DNA of 64,000 bases from Methylobacterium sp. J-077 (GCF_022829365.1 NZ_JAKSYJ010000216.1:62001-126000), one strand, 5' to 3'. Shown: positions 1-9,040, counted from the stretch's first letter. Notes: generated from the letters alone by a model not told the origin. Numbers and translations are program-made.

Positions 1-330
1 CTGGCCGCCGAGATCGCGCCCTGCTTCGTCACCGATCCAGACGGACGGCGCACCGACGTGGTCTGCCTCGCCTGCACCCATTACCCGCTGCTGCTGCCGC
101 GCCTCGAAGCGCTCGCGCCCTGGCCAGTGGCCTGGATCGATCCGGCCCCGGCCATCGCCCGGCGCGTGATCCAGCTGATCGGCCCGGCCCGCCGGGATGC
201 GGACCATGACGGCACTGTTCACGGCGCCTTCACGGCCGGGACGTGCCTGACCGCGCCGCTGCGCGCCTCGCTCGCCGCCCGCGGGATCGGCGAGATCGCC
301 ATCGAGGCGATGCCGCTCACGATGCAGTAA
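1..330 (+). CDS. murI: Glutamate racemase, C-terminal part (5' end outside window)
   Basis: This open frame enters from the left edge and ends with TAA at 328-330. It carries the ACTHYPLL motif (about residues 24-31 of the visible part), whose Cys is the second catalytic cysteine of glutamate racemases in the Asp/Glu racemase family. The enzyme converts L- to D-glutamate in the cytoplasm for peptidoglycan precursors. The following WIDPAPAIARR stretch fits the family, where a conserved D/S precedes the C-terminal helices. Only about 109 residues are visible, so the N-terminal catalytic Cys cannot be checked. Assignment is strong because of the motif and the C-terminal position. Confidence 0.93.
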   Translation: MAAEIAPCFVTDPDGRRTDVVCLACTHYPLLLPRLEALAPWPVAWIDPAPAIARRVIQLIGPARRDADHDGTVHGAFTAGTCLTAPLRASLAARGIGEIAIEAMPLTMQ

Positions 331-498
331 GCGGCCCGGACCCAGTCGCGAGTCCGATGCTCCATTCGACGCGCCTCTTCCAGCGCTGCATCGTGTCCTG
401 GACGACAGGCGCCAACAATCATGCGCGCTTGCATAATCAATCGATCCGGTTTTCAATCCCCCTTATCGAAGTGACTATATTGATTTCGGGGGCATCGC

Positions 499-1215
499 AT
501 GGCTCTGCGAGCAGCGCTGCTGGCAGCATCACTGATGTGCGCCGTGCAGCCGGGTACGGTCGCCCTGGCCTGCGGCGACGGTGAGGCGCCCACCTCCTGC
601 GACGATCCGAGCCCGAATGGTTTCGCCTCCTGGATGCTCGGGCGCGTCGGCCGGGCTCTTCAGGCCGATCCCGCTAAGGCGCTGACCGAATTTACCGCGG
701 GGACGAACGGCTTCCGCACCGCCGACACCTACGTGTTCTGCGTCGGACCGGACGGCGTCATGAGCGCCCATCCCAACCCGATCCTGAAGGGGCACGATGT
801 CCGCGACCTGCATGACAAGACCGGCAACCACTTCATCCAGACGATGCTGGAGACGGCCAAACCCGGGCAGATCGCGGTGATCCACTACCTGTTCCCCAAG
901 CCCGGCAGCACGACCGAGGAACCCAAGACCACCTACTACACGAGGGCCGGCGACCAGATGTGCGCGGTGGGCGTCTACGATACCGATGCCTCGGCTCCAG
1001 CCGCCGCGACGCCGGACGGACGGGTCGCTCAGCTTCGCCAGAAGCTCGACGGGGTGATCCCGAGCCAGGCGCGGGAGGACTGGATCGCATTCCTGGAAGC
1101 GCTCAACGCACAGGGCGACGCGAAGGCGGCGGCCATCGCGCAGGCCCGCCACGACGTGCAGGCGGCTGCGGCCGCTCTGGATACGGCCGGATCGAGATCG
1201 GCGGGAGCCGAGTAG
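499..1215 (+). CDS. Secreted single-Cache-domain protein
   Basis: The 238-residue product begins with a short hydrophobic signal peptide (about residues 1-24, AxA-like end near LACG), so it should be periplasmic. Residues about 55-165 read as a single Cache domain of the sCache_2 type: a helix, then VFCVGPDGVMSAHPNP, then a GKxxHDVRDLHDKTG-like turn and YYTRAGDQMCAVGVY. Such domains bind small ligands and usually sit in chemoreceptors or kinases; here there is no transmembrane helix after the domain and no output domain, so it may be a free-standing periplasmic binding or sensing protein. The tail is an Ala-rich helix. The ATG follows a GGGGG stretch about 5 bases upstream. Ligand unknown. 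Confidence 0.8.
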   Translation: MALRAALLAASLMCAVQPGTVALACGDGEAPTSCDDPSPNGFASWMLGRVGRALQADPAKALTEFTAGTNGFRTADTYVFCVGPDGVMSAHPNPILKGHDVRDLHDKTGNHFIQTMLETAKPGQIAVIHYLFPKPGSTTEEPKTTYYTRAGDQMCAVGVYDTDASAPAAATPDGRVAQLRQKLDGVIPSQAREDWIAFLEALNAQGDAKAAAIAQARHDVQAAAAALDTAGSRSAGAE

Positions 1216-1239
1216 GGGGCGCCCTCCGGGCTGCCCGGC

Positions 1240-1461
1240 ATGGGACTGGTGCAGATCCTTCCGCTCACGGAGGCAGCGACGTTCACCGCCGGATGTGCCG
1301 TGCTGCGATCGGTACGGATCGATCCTGAGCGCGTCGCGATCGTCCTGATAATCGGCGTTGCCGTTCTGGCCGCCGCCCTGCTGATCGCGCTGACGCCGCC
1401 GGACATCGGCGGCGATTCCTTGTCCCTGGACCCGACGAGCCTTTGGCCTCGACTTCCCTGA
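1240..1461 (+). CDS. Possible small membrane protein
   Basis: A 73-codon frame just downstream of the Cache-domain gene. The only protein-like feature is a hydrophobic segment at about residues 32-51 (VAIVLIIGVAVLAAALLIAL), which would be one membrane helix. There is no convincing ribosome-binding site and no recognisable domain. It may be a chance frame in GC-rich DNA, but the membrane segment and co-direction with the neighbour make it worth keeping as a weak call. Confidence 0.3.
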   Translation: MGLVQILPLTEAATFTAGCAVLRSVRIDPERVAIVLIIGVAVLAAALLIALTPPDIGGDSLSLDPTSLWPRLP

Positions 1462-1881
1462 CTGGCCCGGCAGGGCCGGGCTACCGGATCGTCGCGACGG
1501 CACAGGTGGGCTCACCGGAGGCTTCGGCCTCGGTCGGCACGGTCTGGTGGACGAATAGCATCCCGGCGGCGACAAACGGCGCGAGGGCCAAGTGGGATTG
1601 CCCGGTTTCTTTGGACGGCTGCACAGCTCGACTCTCGCCTGAAGCGGCAGAGCACCGCACCCAGGCTCGCCGCCGGGGCACGATCACGGCGCATCCTGAC
1701 GCCGCAGCGTCTCGCCCCGGGACAAAGCGGTCTCCAGATGCCCGCGTCCGCCGTGGAGGACCGTCCAACTCACAGCCCGTCAGGATGCAGTACAAGACAC
1801 GAGGAGGTTTAGGTCAGAGGGGCGTCGATCAGGATCGCACGAATCCTGTCGTGTACGGTGGTGTCGAAGGCTGCAGCGCAT
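1462..1881. other. Gene-poor stretch between the Cache-domain gene and glmU
   Basis: About 420 bases with open frames on both strands, none with a ribosome-binding site, domain or clear codon bias. A short minus-strand frame ending near 1481 has a somewhat protein-like tail but is too short to support. No tRNA, terminator with a U-run, or repeat was seen here. Confidence 0.4.
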
Positions 1882-3258
1882 TCACGTCTTGCCGCGCCGG
1901 GCCTTCTCGGCCAGCAAAGCCGCCCGCTTCTCTGCTGCCCAGCCGGGCTTCACTGCCTGCCGGCCCCGTGCGATCGCCATGGCGCCGTCGGGCACCGCGT
2001 CTGTGATCACCGAGCCCGAAGCCACGTAGGCGCCCTCCCCGATCGTGACCGGGGCAACGAGCGCCGAGTTCGAGCCGATGAAGGCGCCGGCACCGATCGT
2101 GGTCCGGTGCTTGAGCACGCCGTCGTAATTGCAGGTGATCGTGCCGGCCCCGATATTGGCCCTCGCGCCGATCTCGGCATCGCCGAGATAGGTGAGGTGC
2201 GCGGCCTTGGCGCCGGCGCCCATCCGGGCGTTCTTCAGTTCGACGAAGTTGCCGAGTTCCGCACCCGTCTCCAGCACGGCATGGCCGCGCAGGCGCACGA
2301 ACGGCCCGATGCGCACACTGGCCTCCAGACTGGTCTCGGTGAGGTGGGCGAAGGCCCGCACCGTGCAGCCGTCCGCGACCCGTACGCCGGGCCCGAACAC
2401 AACGTGCGGTTCCACCACCACATCGCGCCCGAGGATCGTGTCGTGGCTCAGGAACACGGTCTCAGGGGCGATCAGCGTGGCACCACCCAGCATGGCGCTG
2501 CGGCGCAGCCGAGCCTGGATCGCGGCCTCGGCGATGCTGAGCTGCACCCGGTCGTTGACGCCCTGCGCCTCCGCTTCGTCCACGGGCACGACCGTGACCG
2601 AGAGCCCCTCGGCGACGGCGAGGGCCACCGCGTCGGGCAGGTAATATTCGCCGGCGGCGTTGTCGTTGCCGATGCGCGTCAGCAGCGCCAGGGCGTGCCG
2701 CCCCGAGAGCGCCATCAACCCGGCATTGCACAGGGTGACGGCCCGCTCGGCCGGGCTCGCATCCTTCTCCTCGCGGATCGCCAGCACGCAGTCGCCCTCG
2801 GTAAGCACCCGGCCGTAGCCGGCCGGGGCCGGGCTTTCGAACGCGAGCACGGCGACCGTCGCGCCCTCAGCGAGAGGCGCGCGAAGTCGTAAAAAAGTCT
2901 CGGCGCTGATCAACGGCGTATCGCCGAAGGCGATGACCACGTCGTCGTCGGGCGCGTCGAGCACGGCCCGGGCGGCCAGCACCGCGTGGGCGGTGCCCAG
3001 GCGCTCGGCCTGCGGAAACACCTGTGCGCCGGGCGCCTGCCGGGCGATCTCGGCGGCGACATCCTCGCGGCCGGGCTCGGCCACCACGGCGATCCGGCCG
3101 GCGCCCGCGGCCTGAACGGCCGCGAGCACGTGGCCCAGCATGGTCCGGCCGGCGATTCGGTGGAGCACCTTCGGCAGGTCCGAGCGCATCCGCGTGCCCT
3201 TCCCGGCCGCGAGCACGATGGCGGTGAGGCTGCGTGGGGGCTTGGCGGAGGGAGTCAT
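1882..3258 (-). CDS. glmU: Bifunctional UDP-GlcNAc pyrophosphorylase / glucosamine-1-phosphate acetyltransferase
   Basis: 458 residues, the normal GlmU length. The N-terminal uridyltransferase domain carries LAAGKGTRMRSDLPK at about residues 16-30, the nucleotide-binding signature. The C-terminal half from about residue 260 is a left-handed beta-helix of hexapeptide repeats, with the ELKNARMG and HLTYLGDAEIG segments and NYDG that shape the acetyl-CoA site. The enzyme makes UDP-GlcNAc in the cytoplasm for peptidoglycan and lipid A. The gene lies 78 bases beyond the end of rpoN in the same direction, probably as its own unit. The ATG start at 3258 gives the expected N-terminus. Confidence 0.97.
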   Translation of the reverse strand: MTPSAKPPRSLTAIVLAAGKGTRMRSDLPKVLHRIAGRTMLGHVLAAVQAAGAGRIAVVAEPGREDVAAEIARQAPGAQVFPQAERLGTAHAVLAARAVLDAPDDDVVIAFGDTPLISAETFLRLRAPLAEGATVAVLAFESPAPAGYGRVLTEGDCVLAIREEKDASPAERAVTLCNAGLMALSGRHALALLTRIGNDNAAGEYYLPDAVALAVAEGLSVTVVPVDEAEAQGVNDRVQLSIAEAAIQARLRRSAMLGGATLIAPETVFLSHDTILGRDVVVEPHVVFGPGVRVADGCTVRAFAHLTETSLEASVRIGPFVRLRGHAVLETGAELGNFVELKNARMGAGAKAAHLTYLGDAEIGARANIGAGTITCNYDGVLKHRTTIGAGAFIGSNSALVAPVTIGEGAYVASGSVITDAVPDGAMAIARGRQAVKPGWAAEKRAALLAEKARRGKT

Positions 3259-3336
3259 CGCGGGTCCGGGCGTCGTGATTCGGCGCGCCCCGGATGGGCC
3301 GGACGCAGGCGCGACGCAAGACCGGCCCGGCGGATC

Positions 3337-4887
3337 TCAGCGCAGGGCCAGCGCCCCGTGATGGGCCGAGCCGTGCGCATAATGCTCCCGGCGGCGCTCG
3401 ATCGAGCTCGGGATCCGCAGGGATTCCCGGTACTTCGCCACGGTCCGGCGGGCGATGTCGACGCCCTCGCTGCGCAGCTTCTGCACCAGCGCGTCATCCG
3501 ACAGCACGTCGTCCGGGGTCTCGCCGTCGACCAGTTGCTTGATGCGGTGGCGCACGGCTTCCGAGGAATGGGCTGCCATGCCAGCCGCCCCGGGGATCGC
3601 CGCGGTGAAGAAGTACTTCATCTCCAGGGTGCCGCGACTGGTGCCGATCGCCTTGTTGGAGGTGACCCGGGACACGGTCGATTCGTGCATACCGATCGCC
3701 TCGGCGACGGTCTTGAGATTCAGCGGGCGCAGATGCGTGACGCCATGGACGAAGAAGCCGTCCTGCTGGCGCACGATCTCGGTGGCGACCTTCAGGATCG
3801 TGCGGGCGCGCTGCTCCAGGGAACGGGTCAGCCAGTTGGCGTTCTGCAGCGCCTCCGACAGGAACGCCTTGTCGCCCTCGGCGGAGGCGCCGCGGACCAC
3901 GCGGGCATAGTAGCTCTGGTTGACCAGCACCCGCGGCAGGGCCTCGCCGTTGAGTTCCACCAGCCACGACCCGTCCGGGGCGGCGCGCACGAACACGTCG
4001 GGGATCAGCACCTCGACGCCGCTCGACCCGAACGCGCGGCCGGGCTTCGGGTCGAGGCGGCGAATCTCGCCCAGCATCTCGACGAGATCCTCGTCGTCCA
4101 CGCCGCAAAGGCGGCGCAGGGCGCTGAAATCCCGCTTGGCCACCAAGTCGAGGCGCGAGACCAGGGCCTGCATGGCCGGGTCGAACCGGTCGCGCTCGCG
4201 CAGCTGGATTGCCAGGCACTCGGCGAGGTCGCGGGCAGCAATGCCGGGCGGGTCGAAGCTCTGGACCAGCGTCAGCACCCGGGCCACCGTGGCGGCATCG
4301 GCGCCGAGGCGCTCGGCCACGCCCTCGACCGTCTCGCGCAGGTATCCGGCCTCGTCGACCGCGTCGATCAAGAAGCCGCCAATCAGCCGATCAGTCGGAT
4401 TGCGGGTCGCCAGGTCGAGCTGGCCCGCGAGGTGATCGCGCAGGGAAATCTCGGCCGTCAGGGCGGTCTCGAAATCGGGGGCGTCGGAATCGAAGCTGCC
4501 GCCGCTGCTGCCGTAGGGCGGCGGCGTCAGCGAGAGCATGTCGCCCCCGGACGCCTCCTGTACTTGCGTGGGTGCATCGTCCGGAAAGACGTTGTCGAGC
4601 CGCGTGTCGAAATCGGTCTCGATTTCACCGCGACTTGGATTGAGCTCGGCGGGCTGCCACGAATCGGGGTCGGACACCTCGTTCAACGGGCCGGCCGCCT
4701 CGGCTTCGCCGGTCGCGGGGCCCTCAGGCTCGGCGCGTTCCAGCAGCGGATTGCGCTCCAGCTCGGCCTCGACATAGGCAGCGAGATCGAGGTGCGACAA
4801 TTGCAGGAGTTTGATCGCTTGCAGAAGCTGCGGCGTCATCACCAGGGACTGGCCCTGACGCACTTCCAGCCGTTGCACCAAACTCAT
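3337..4887 (-). CDS. rpoN: RNA polymerase sigma-54 factor
   Basis: The protein starts with a Q- and L-rich activator-interacting region I (RQGQSLVMTPQLLQAIKLLQ), followed by an acidic low-complexity linker, the core-binding region, and a C-terminal DNA-binding part with the diagnostic RpoN box ARRTVAKYRE at about residues 479-488 of 516. It directs transcription from -24/-12 promoters with enhancer-binding proteins, typically for nitrogen, carbon and motility genes. An upstream in-frame ATG at 4932 exists, but MSLVQRLEVRQ at 4887 matches the family N-terminus and was chosen. Here rpoN is flanked by glmU and a Crp/Fnr gene, without the lptB-hpf neighbourhood seen in many proteobacteria. Confidence 0.96.
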   Translation of the reverse strand: MSLVQRLEVRQGQSLVMTPQLLQAIKLLQLSHLDLAAYVEAELERNPLLERAEPEGPATGEAEAAGPLNEVSDPDSWQPAELNPSRGEIETDFDTRLDNVFPDDAPTQVQEASGGDMLSLTPPPYGSSGGSFDSDAPDFETALTAEISLRDHLAGQLDLATRNPTDRLIGGFLIDAVDEAGYLRETVEGVAERLGADAATVARVLTLVQSFDPPGIAARDLAECLAIQLRERDRFDPAMQALVSRLDLVAKRDFSALRRLCGVDDEDLVEMLGEIRRLDPKPGRAFGSSGVEVLIPDVFVRAAPDGSWLVELNGEALPRVLVNQSYYARVVRGASAEGDKAFLSEALQNANWLTRSLEQRARTILKVATEIVRQQDGFFVHGVTHLRPLNLKTVAEAIGMHESTVSRVTSNKAIGTSRGTLEMKYFFTAAIPGAAGMAAHSSEAVRHRIKQLVDGETPDDVLSDDALVQKLRSEGVDIARRTVAKYRESLRIPSSIERRREHYAHGSAHHGALALR

Positions 4888-5238
4888 AAGAGGCCCCGAT
4901 GCCCTTTCAGCGTGATTGACCAGCCGGGCCACGTTGCTTTCGGCATGGTTATTGCTTGTCGCGCCTGATCACCTGTAAACCGATCTCTAGCTCGCGTCAA
5001 AGATCGCCGGTGCGGATCGATGTTGGCAGGTGTCCGAACGGCACCGGGCCGTGGCGCATGGGCCACATGCCATCTGGCCTTCATAGTCGCGAAGAGGCTT
5101 TAACGAAGCTCTGCAGCCGCGCCGCCGGAAGCTTGCGAAGCGAAGCGCGGCGATGCATCGCGAAACCGGCGATCCCGCACGGTTCGAGCACTTCAGGCAG
5201 CCGTTCCGCGATGGCGGTGTGGCCCGCCGACCGGCGCG
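4888..5238. other. Intergenic stretch upstream of rpoN
   Basis: About 350 bases between the rpoN start and the end of the Crp/Fnr gene. It should hold the rpoN promoter, but no clear -35/-10 pair was found, nor a -24/-12 element that would suggest autoregulation. No RNA gene or repeat was recognised. Confidence 0.4.
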
Positions 5239-5949
5239 TCAGCCGCGCGCGAGCAGCCGCTCGTACTCCGCCTCGGCCGGACCGTAAGCGTCCCCGGCGA
5301 GGTCCTCCAGCTTGTCGCGATCGACCACGATGATTCGCCCCCGCCGGGCCCGGATCATGCCCGAGCCCTCCAGGACATGGGTCGCCGTCGTGACGCCGGG
5401 TCGGCGAACGCCGAGCATCATCGCCAGGAACTCGTGCGTCAGGATCAGCTCGTCCTTCTGCAGCCGGTCGTGAGTCATCAAGATCCAGCGGGCGAGCCGT
5501 GCCTCGATAGTGAGATCCGTATTGGCGTAGACCGTGTGGCCGACCTGGACGATCAGGCTCTGCACGTAGCGCCCGAGCAGACTGCGCAGTGTCGGGCTCC
5601 TATCCAGAGCCGCGACGAGGACCGCGGCCGGAACCCGCAGGGCCGTGAGATCGGACTGGACGAGGGCGGTGTGGGGGGTGCGGTCCGTCCCCAGCACGAG
5701 CGGCGCGCCGCACATCCCCTCGTAGCCGACGACCCCGATCTCGATCCGGCCCTCGACCGTGTCGGCGACCAGGGAGACGACGCCCTCCTCGATGAAATGG
5801 GCGTGCAGGATCGGCGCGAGCGGCTGGATCAGCAACTCACGCAACGGCACCGAGACGACCTCCAGTACGGGAGCAAAATAGGCGAAATCATCGGGGGTCA
5901 TGAGACGGAGCAGACGATTGCGGACGCCATCCTGCTTCGGTCGATCCAA
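5239..5949 (-). CDS. Crp/Fnr-family transcriptional regulator
   Basis: 236 residues with a cyclic-nucleotide-binding-like beta-roll at about 20-140 (EGVVSLVADTVEGRIEIGVVGYEGMCG is the typical core strand pair), a dimer helix at about 140-160, and a winged helix-turn-helix at about 170-200 (LTHEFLAMMLGVRRPGVT), which has the Crp-type recognition helix. There is no N-terminal Cys cluster, so it is not an FNR-type iron-sulfur oxygen sensor. Members of this group in Hyphomicrobiales are common and mostly uncharacterised; effector and targets cannot be inferred. A 640-base largely noncoding region lies upstream. Confidence 0.9.
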   Translation of the reverse strand: MDRPKQDGVRNRLLRLMTPDDFAYFAPVLEVVSVPLRELLIQPLAPILHAHFIEEGVVSLVADTVEGRIEIGVVGYEGMCGAPLVLGTDRTPHTALVQSDLTALRVPAAVLVAALDRSPTLRSLLGRYVQSLIVQVGHTVYANTDLTIEARLARWILMTHDRLQKDELILTHEFLAMMLGVRRPGVTTATHVLEGSGMIRARRGRIIVVDRDKLEDLAGDAYGPAEAEYERLLARG

Positions 5950-6300
5950 GGCTCCGCTCCAAATTGAGGGCTAGAGCGCGGATGATCTTTTGGTCAACGG
6001 CGCTCAAGCTCGTCTGCTCGCGATGGCAACGAGGTAAACGGCCGCCGCTCGACCACAAGCGGAATTAAGTTGTCCTGCGCTCTACGTACGCTTTCAGACG
6101 ATCGCGATGCGACGCTCTGGGTCAGTTTCAGTTAACCGTCATAAACATATTTGGTTTCAGCGCGGAACGCTGCCCCGCCGCGCTTCCGGCGTCCGGGACA
6201 TTTTAGAGTCCTACGCGGCGATGGCGTAACACGCCGTCACGCAGGGTAACGACAGCACCGATCGGACACCGATAGCAACGCGTTTGCCCGCAGAGACGGT
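5950..6300. other. Intergenic stretch upstream of the Crp/Fnr gene
   Basis: About 350 bases of lower GC than the flanking genes, with several A/T runs around 6070-6150 that could hold the promoter of the Crp/Fnr gene. No tRNA, terminator or repeat was recognised. Confidence 0.4.
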
Positions 6301-6582
6301 GTGCCGTACGCAATTTCACCACCGTCGGTGACGGCGCAATGCTGTCGCTGGACGACGCGGGGCTCGACGTCGGTGGTCGGCAGGAAGCGCCGAACCTCGG
6401 AGTCAGCGCTGGTGGACATCGCCACCGACACGGTTCAGGCCAAGGCGAAGTCGCTTTCGTCGCTGAATTTTGCCGATTTGAGCCTGGCGGTGCGGGTTCG
6501 AAACGAGGTGGGTGCGGTCGCTTTCCGGGCGCACCTCACTCTCGCATTGGACTGGCCGGACGGTTCGGTCAGTCGGGGCTGA
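6301..6582 (+). pseudogene. Frameshifted DUF6894-like small protein gene
   Basis: Two frames join into one protein-like sequence. From about 6312 to 6405 the frame containing the ATG at 6339 reads NFTTVGDGAMLSLDDAGLDV; from about 6403 the frame one base on reads ALVDIATDTVQ and later VRVRNEVGAVAFRAHLTL, ending at 6582 with TGA. Together these resemble the small DUF6894 proteins common in Methylobacterium, which have an F-[DT]-x-DG-x-DDxG start, an ALxDIAxD middle and a VRVRDExGxVxxxAxLxL end. A single-base indel near 6400-6409 is needed, and possibly another near 6308. It is either a recent pseudogene or a sequencing error. Function of the family is unknown. Confidence 0.5.
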
Positions 6583-6591
6583 TCCGGCGGA

Positions 6592-6972
6592 TCACCAGCC
6601 GCAATTGGGTAAGGGCGGTTGCGGCTGGGCCAGGGCCGCCTTCTCGATCGCCACCACCGGTCCCCAGGCGTATTTCTGCGCGTGCGGCGTGACGTTGGCG
6701 AACAGGCAACCGAGCTGGAAATGGCTGGCGCCCATCTCGCCCGAGAAACCCATGCAGTCCAGGAAAGTCCAGGTCTTGGGGGCCGGAATCATCGAGCGCC
6801 AGCGCGGCATCGCCACCGGCGCGCAGACCTTGACCGCTCCGGTACCGTCATCCGCGTTCAGGGCGTTCTCGGGTGCTTGCGCCCAGGCCGGTGCGACAGC
6901 GAGGCCGAGGAGGAGCAGGGCGGTCGGGACCGCGCCACGGATGGCGGACAGCGTCGGCTCGGGTGCGTTCAT
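6592..6972 (-). CDS. Small secreted protein of unknown function
   Basis: 126 residues with an N-terminal hydrophobic segment (about residues 12-31, ending AWA-Q), which reads as a signal peptide cleaved near residue 31. The mature part has four Cys residues, which suggests disulfides in the periplasm, and no recognised domain. It starts 4 bases after the end of the 76-residue membrane gene and runs in the same direction as the opgD-type gene, so the three may be one transcript. No function is assigned. Confidence 0.7.
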   Translation of the reverse strand: MNAPEPTLSAIRGAVPTALLLLGLAVAPAWAQAPENALNADDGTGAVKVCAPVAMPRWRSMIPAPKTWTFLDCMGFSGEMGASHFQLGCLFANVTPHAQKYAWGPVVAIEKAALAQPQPPLPNCGW

Positions 6973-6976
6973 CGGG

Positions 6977-7207
6977 TCAGTGCATCGTCCGCCACAGGGT
7001 CGCGAGGATCGCGAAGCCGATCAGGTTGTACAGGATCGCCCAGATCCAGACACCGATCACGGCCCGACTCGGCTGGCTGGGCCGCTGGCGGCCAAGGCGC
7101 AGGCGGTTGCGGTCCTCCGGCGTTGGCCAGATCGCGGTCCTGGGCGCTTTCAGCAGCCGGGTCAGGGCCTCGGGGAGATCGAGGCCGGGCGGTCGTTCGC
7201 CGGTCAT
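6977..7207 (-). CDS. Small membrane protein downstream of the opgD-type gene
   Basis: A 76-residue product with a polar, Arg-rich N-terminal half and one hydrophobic helix at about residues 50-71, just before the C-terminus. The ATG at 7207 is preceded by GAGG six bases upstream, which decides this start over longer in-frame versions. It lies 149 bases after the glucan gene and 4 bases before a small secreted protein gene. No family recognised; a role in the inner-membrane part of glucan synthesis or export is only a guess from position. Confidence 0.6.
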   Translation of the reverse strand: MTGERPPGLDLPEALTRLLKAPRTAIWPTPEDRNRLRLGRQRPSQPSRAVIGVWIWAILYNLIGFAILATLWRTMH

Positions 7208-7356
7208 GACAGCCTCGGATGCGGCGGGGCGGCGAAGCGCGGCCCCGAGGTAACCTTGTAAGGATGGTCGCCCCGCGCCGGCAATGCGCCGGGCCGGCAT
7301 TTTGCCGAGAGGATCAGGATGAGATCGAGACGGGGAAGGACCTGTCAAACGGCCGG

Positions 7357-8946
7357 CTAAAGCACCGTCCCGGCGGCCTCCGGATAATATTGGTAGGCCC
7401 AGGTCTCGGAGAGCGGCCGGTCGCCGTTCCTGAGTTGCAGGCGCATCTCGATCGGCTCGGGGCCGTCCGCAAAGACTTTCAGGAAGACCCGCCAGGGGCT
7501 CGGCTTGCCGTAGGGCGCCCAGGTCGCCCCGACCTCCTCGGCGCTGCCGCGCGACAGCGTCAGCGCCACCTGGGCCTTCTCGGGATCGAGGCCCGTCAGG
7601 GCCGCGCCCTCGAATTCCAGAACGAACTGGCGCACGAGGTTCGCCCGGCCCGGACGCCTGTCCGCGTCGGACAGCCAGGATGCTTTGGTCGCCCGGGTCG
7701 CGACGCAGCGGGCGAGATCGGTGGCGACCGGCTCGGCCACCGGCCAATGCAGGCGATAGGCGAAGCTGCGCTCGGCCCCGGCGGCCGGCGGATCGGCCGG
7801 CACCCACATCGCGCCGATGTTGTCGTCGGTCTCCTGATGCGTCGGAATCTCGATGAGCTGCACGCTGCCCGCCCCCCAATCGCCCAGCGGCTCGACCCAG
7901 ATATCGGGGCGGTTCTCCTCGAAGCCGTCATCGATGTAGGTGGCGAAGGCCCGGTCGCGCTGGAGCAGGCCGAACCCCTTGGGCGAGCGGTCCGCGAAGG
8001 CGCTGACGCTGAGGCGCGGCGGGTTGTTGAGCGGGCGCCAGATCAGCTCGCCGGTGCCGGTCTGCATCAGCAACCCGTCGGAATCATGCACCTCCGGCCG
8101 CCAGTCGCTGGCGAGGAACCGGCTCATCCCCTCCGAGTACCAGAGCATCGAGGTCAGCGGCGCCACGCCGAACCGCTCGACGGCGTGGCGCATGTACAGC
8201 GTGCAGGCGACGTCGATCACCACGTGGGGCTCCTTCCGGGCGGTGAACCGGTAGGCGCCGGTGAGGCTTTTGCCCTCGAGCAGCGCCAGCACGGACACTG
8301 CGCCGTTCGATGCCGGCGACACGTAGAAGCGGGTGAAGACCGGGAATTCCTCGATCTTGCCCGGTCCCGGCGCGGTGTCGATGGCGATGCCCCGGGCCGA
8401 GGCGCCGTATTGCGCTCCGTCCCCGGCGGCGCGGAAATACGAGGCGCCCAGGAAGGCCAGCCAATCGCCATCGTCGCCGGGCAGGCCGGCCGGGACCTTC
8501 TGGAAGCGGACACCGGCAAAGCCTGAGCCGTCTGGCAGGTCCATGCCGGGATTGCCGGGCGGGTAGGCGAAGAGGTCGCGGGAATACAGCACCTCGCGCG
8601 CCTGACCGCCTTCGAGCGAAAAGATCTTCACCGGATGCCGGAAGAAGTTGCCGAGATGGAAGAAGGTGACCGGGTACGGGCTCTCCGGGAACAGCGCGTG
8701 CGCGGGCGGGTAGCGGATCTCCTGGAGGGGCCCGTAGGTCAGGGCGTCGAGCGCGGGAGAGGCCGACGCCTCGGGGGGCGGTGCGTAGGGCCGGTCGCGG
8801 AGCGTGCGGGCTAGGTCCTTAAGACGGTCGAAATCCATCGGCTCCGGCGGCGCCAGACGCGGCCCGCCCGATGCGGCCTGGGCGGGTCGCGCGAGAGGCG
8901 ACAGAGCCAGCAGGCCTAAGGCAGTCAGGGCGCGTCGCGTGATCAA
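7357..8946 (-). CDS. Periplasmic glucan biosynthesis protein, MdoG/OpgD type
   Basis: 529 residues. The N-terminus MITRRALTALGLLAL...AQA is a signal peptide with twin arginines, fitting Tat export as in OpgD. The rest is the MdoG-type beta-sandwich fold: FDRLKDLARTL near residue 38, PLQEIRYPP and FRHPVKIF in the first domain, and GRANLVRQFVLEFEG and WAYQYYPE near the end. Family members shape the glucose backbone of osmoregulated periplasmic glucans. The start is a TTG at 8946 with GGAGG seven bases upstream. The glucosyltransferase partner opgH, often next door, is not in this stretch. Whether it is OpgG or OpgD cannot be settled from sequence alone; the Tat-like leader favours OpgD. Confidence 0.88.
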   Translation of the reverse strand: MITRRALTALGLLALSPLARPAQAASGGPRLAPPEPMDFDRLKDLARTLRDRPYAPPPEASASPALDALTYGPLQEIRYPPAHALFPESPYPVTFFHLGNFFRHPVKIFSLEGGQAREVLYSRDLFAYPPGNPGMDLPDGSGFAGVRFQKVPAGLPGDDGDWLAFLGASYFRAAGDGAQYGASARGIAIDTAPGPGKIEEFPVFTRFYVSPASNGAVSVLALLEGKSLTGAYRFTARKEPHVVIDVACTLYMRHAVERFGVAPLTSMLWYSEGMSRFLASDWRPEVHDSDGLLMQTGTGELIWRPLNNPPRLSVSAFADRSPKGFGLLQRDRAFATYIDDGFEENRPDIWVEPLGDWGAGSVQLIEIPTHQETDDNIGAMWVPADPPAAGAERSFAYRLHWPVAEPVATDLARCVATRATKASWLSDADRRPGRANLVRQFVLEFEGAALTGLDPEKAQVALTLSRGSAEEVGATWAPYGKPSPWRVFLKVFADGPEPIEMRLQLRNGDRPLSETWAYQYYPEAAGTVL

Positions 8947-9040
8947 GCTAAAACCTCCGGGAATCGCCGGTCCGACGACCCGCTCCGCCCTCTAGTCACG
9001 CTGGCATGACCGCGCAATTGACCGCCGCGTCGGCAGAGGT

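Noticed and set aside
529..1575. A 348-codon minus-strand frame over the Cache-domain gene
   Set aside because: Arg/Gly-rich composition and no start signal; it is the complement of the real plus-strand gene.
4888..4975. A sigma-54 promoter in front of rpoN for autoregulation
   Set aside because: A GTGGC is present but no TTGC at the required distance was found.
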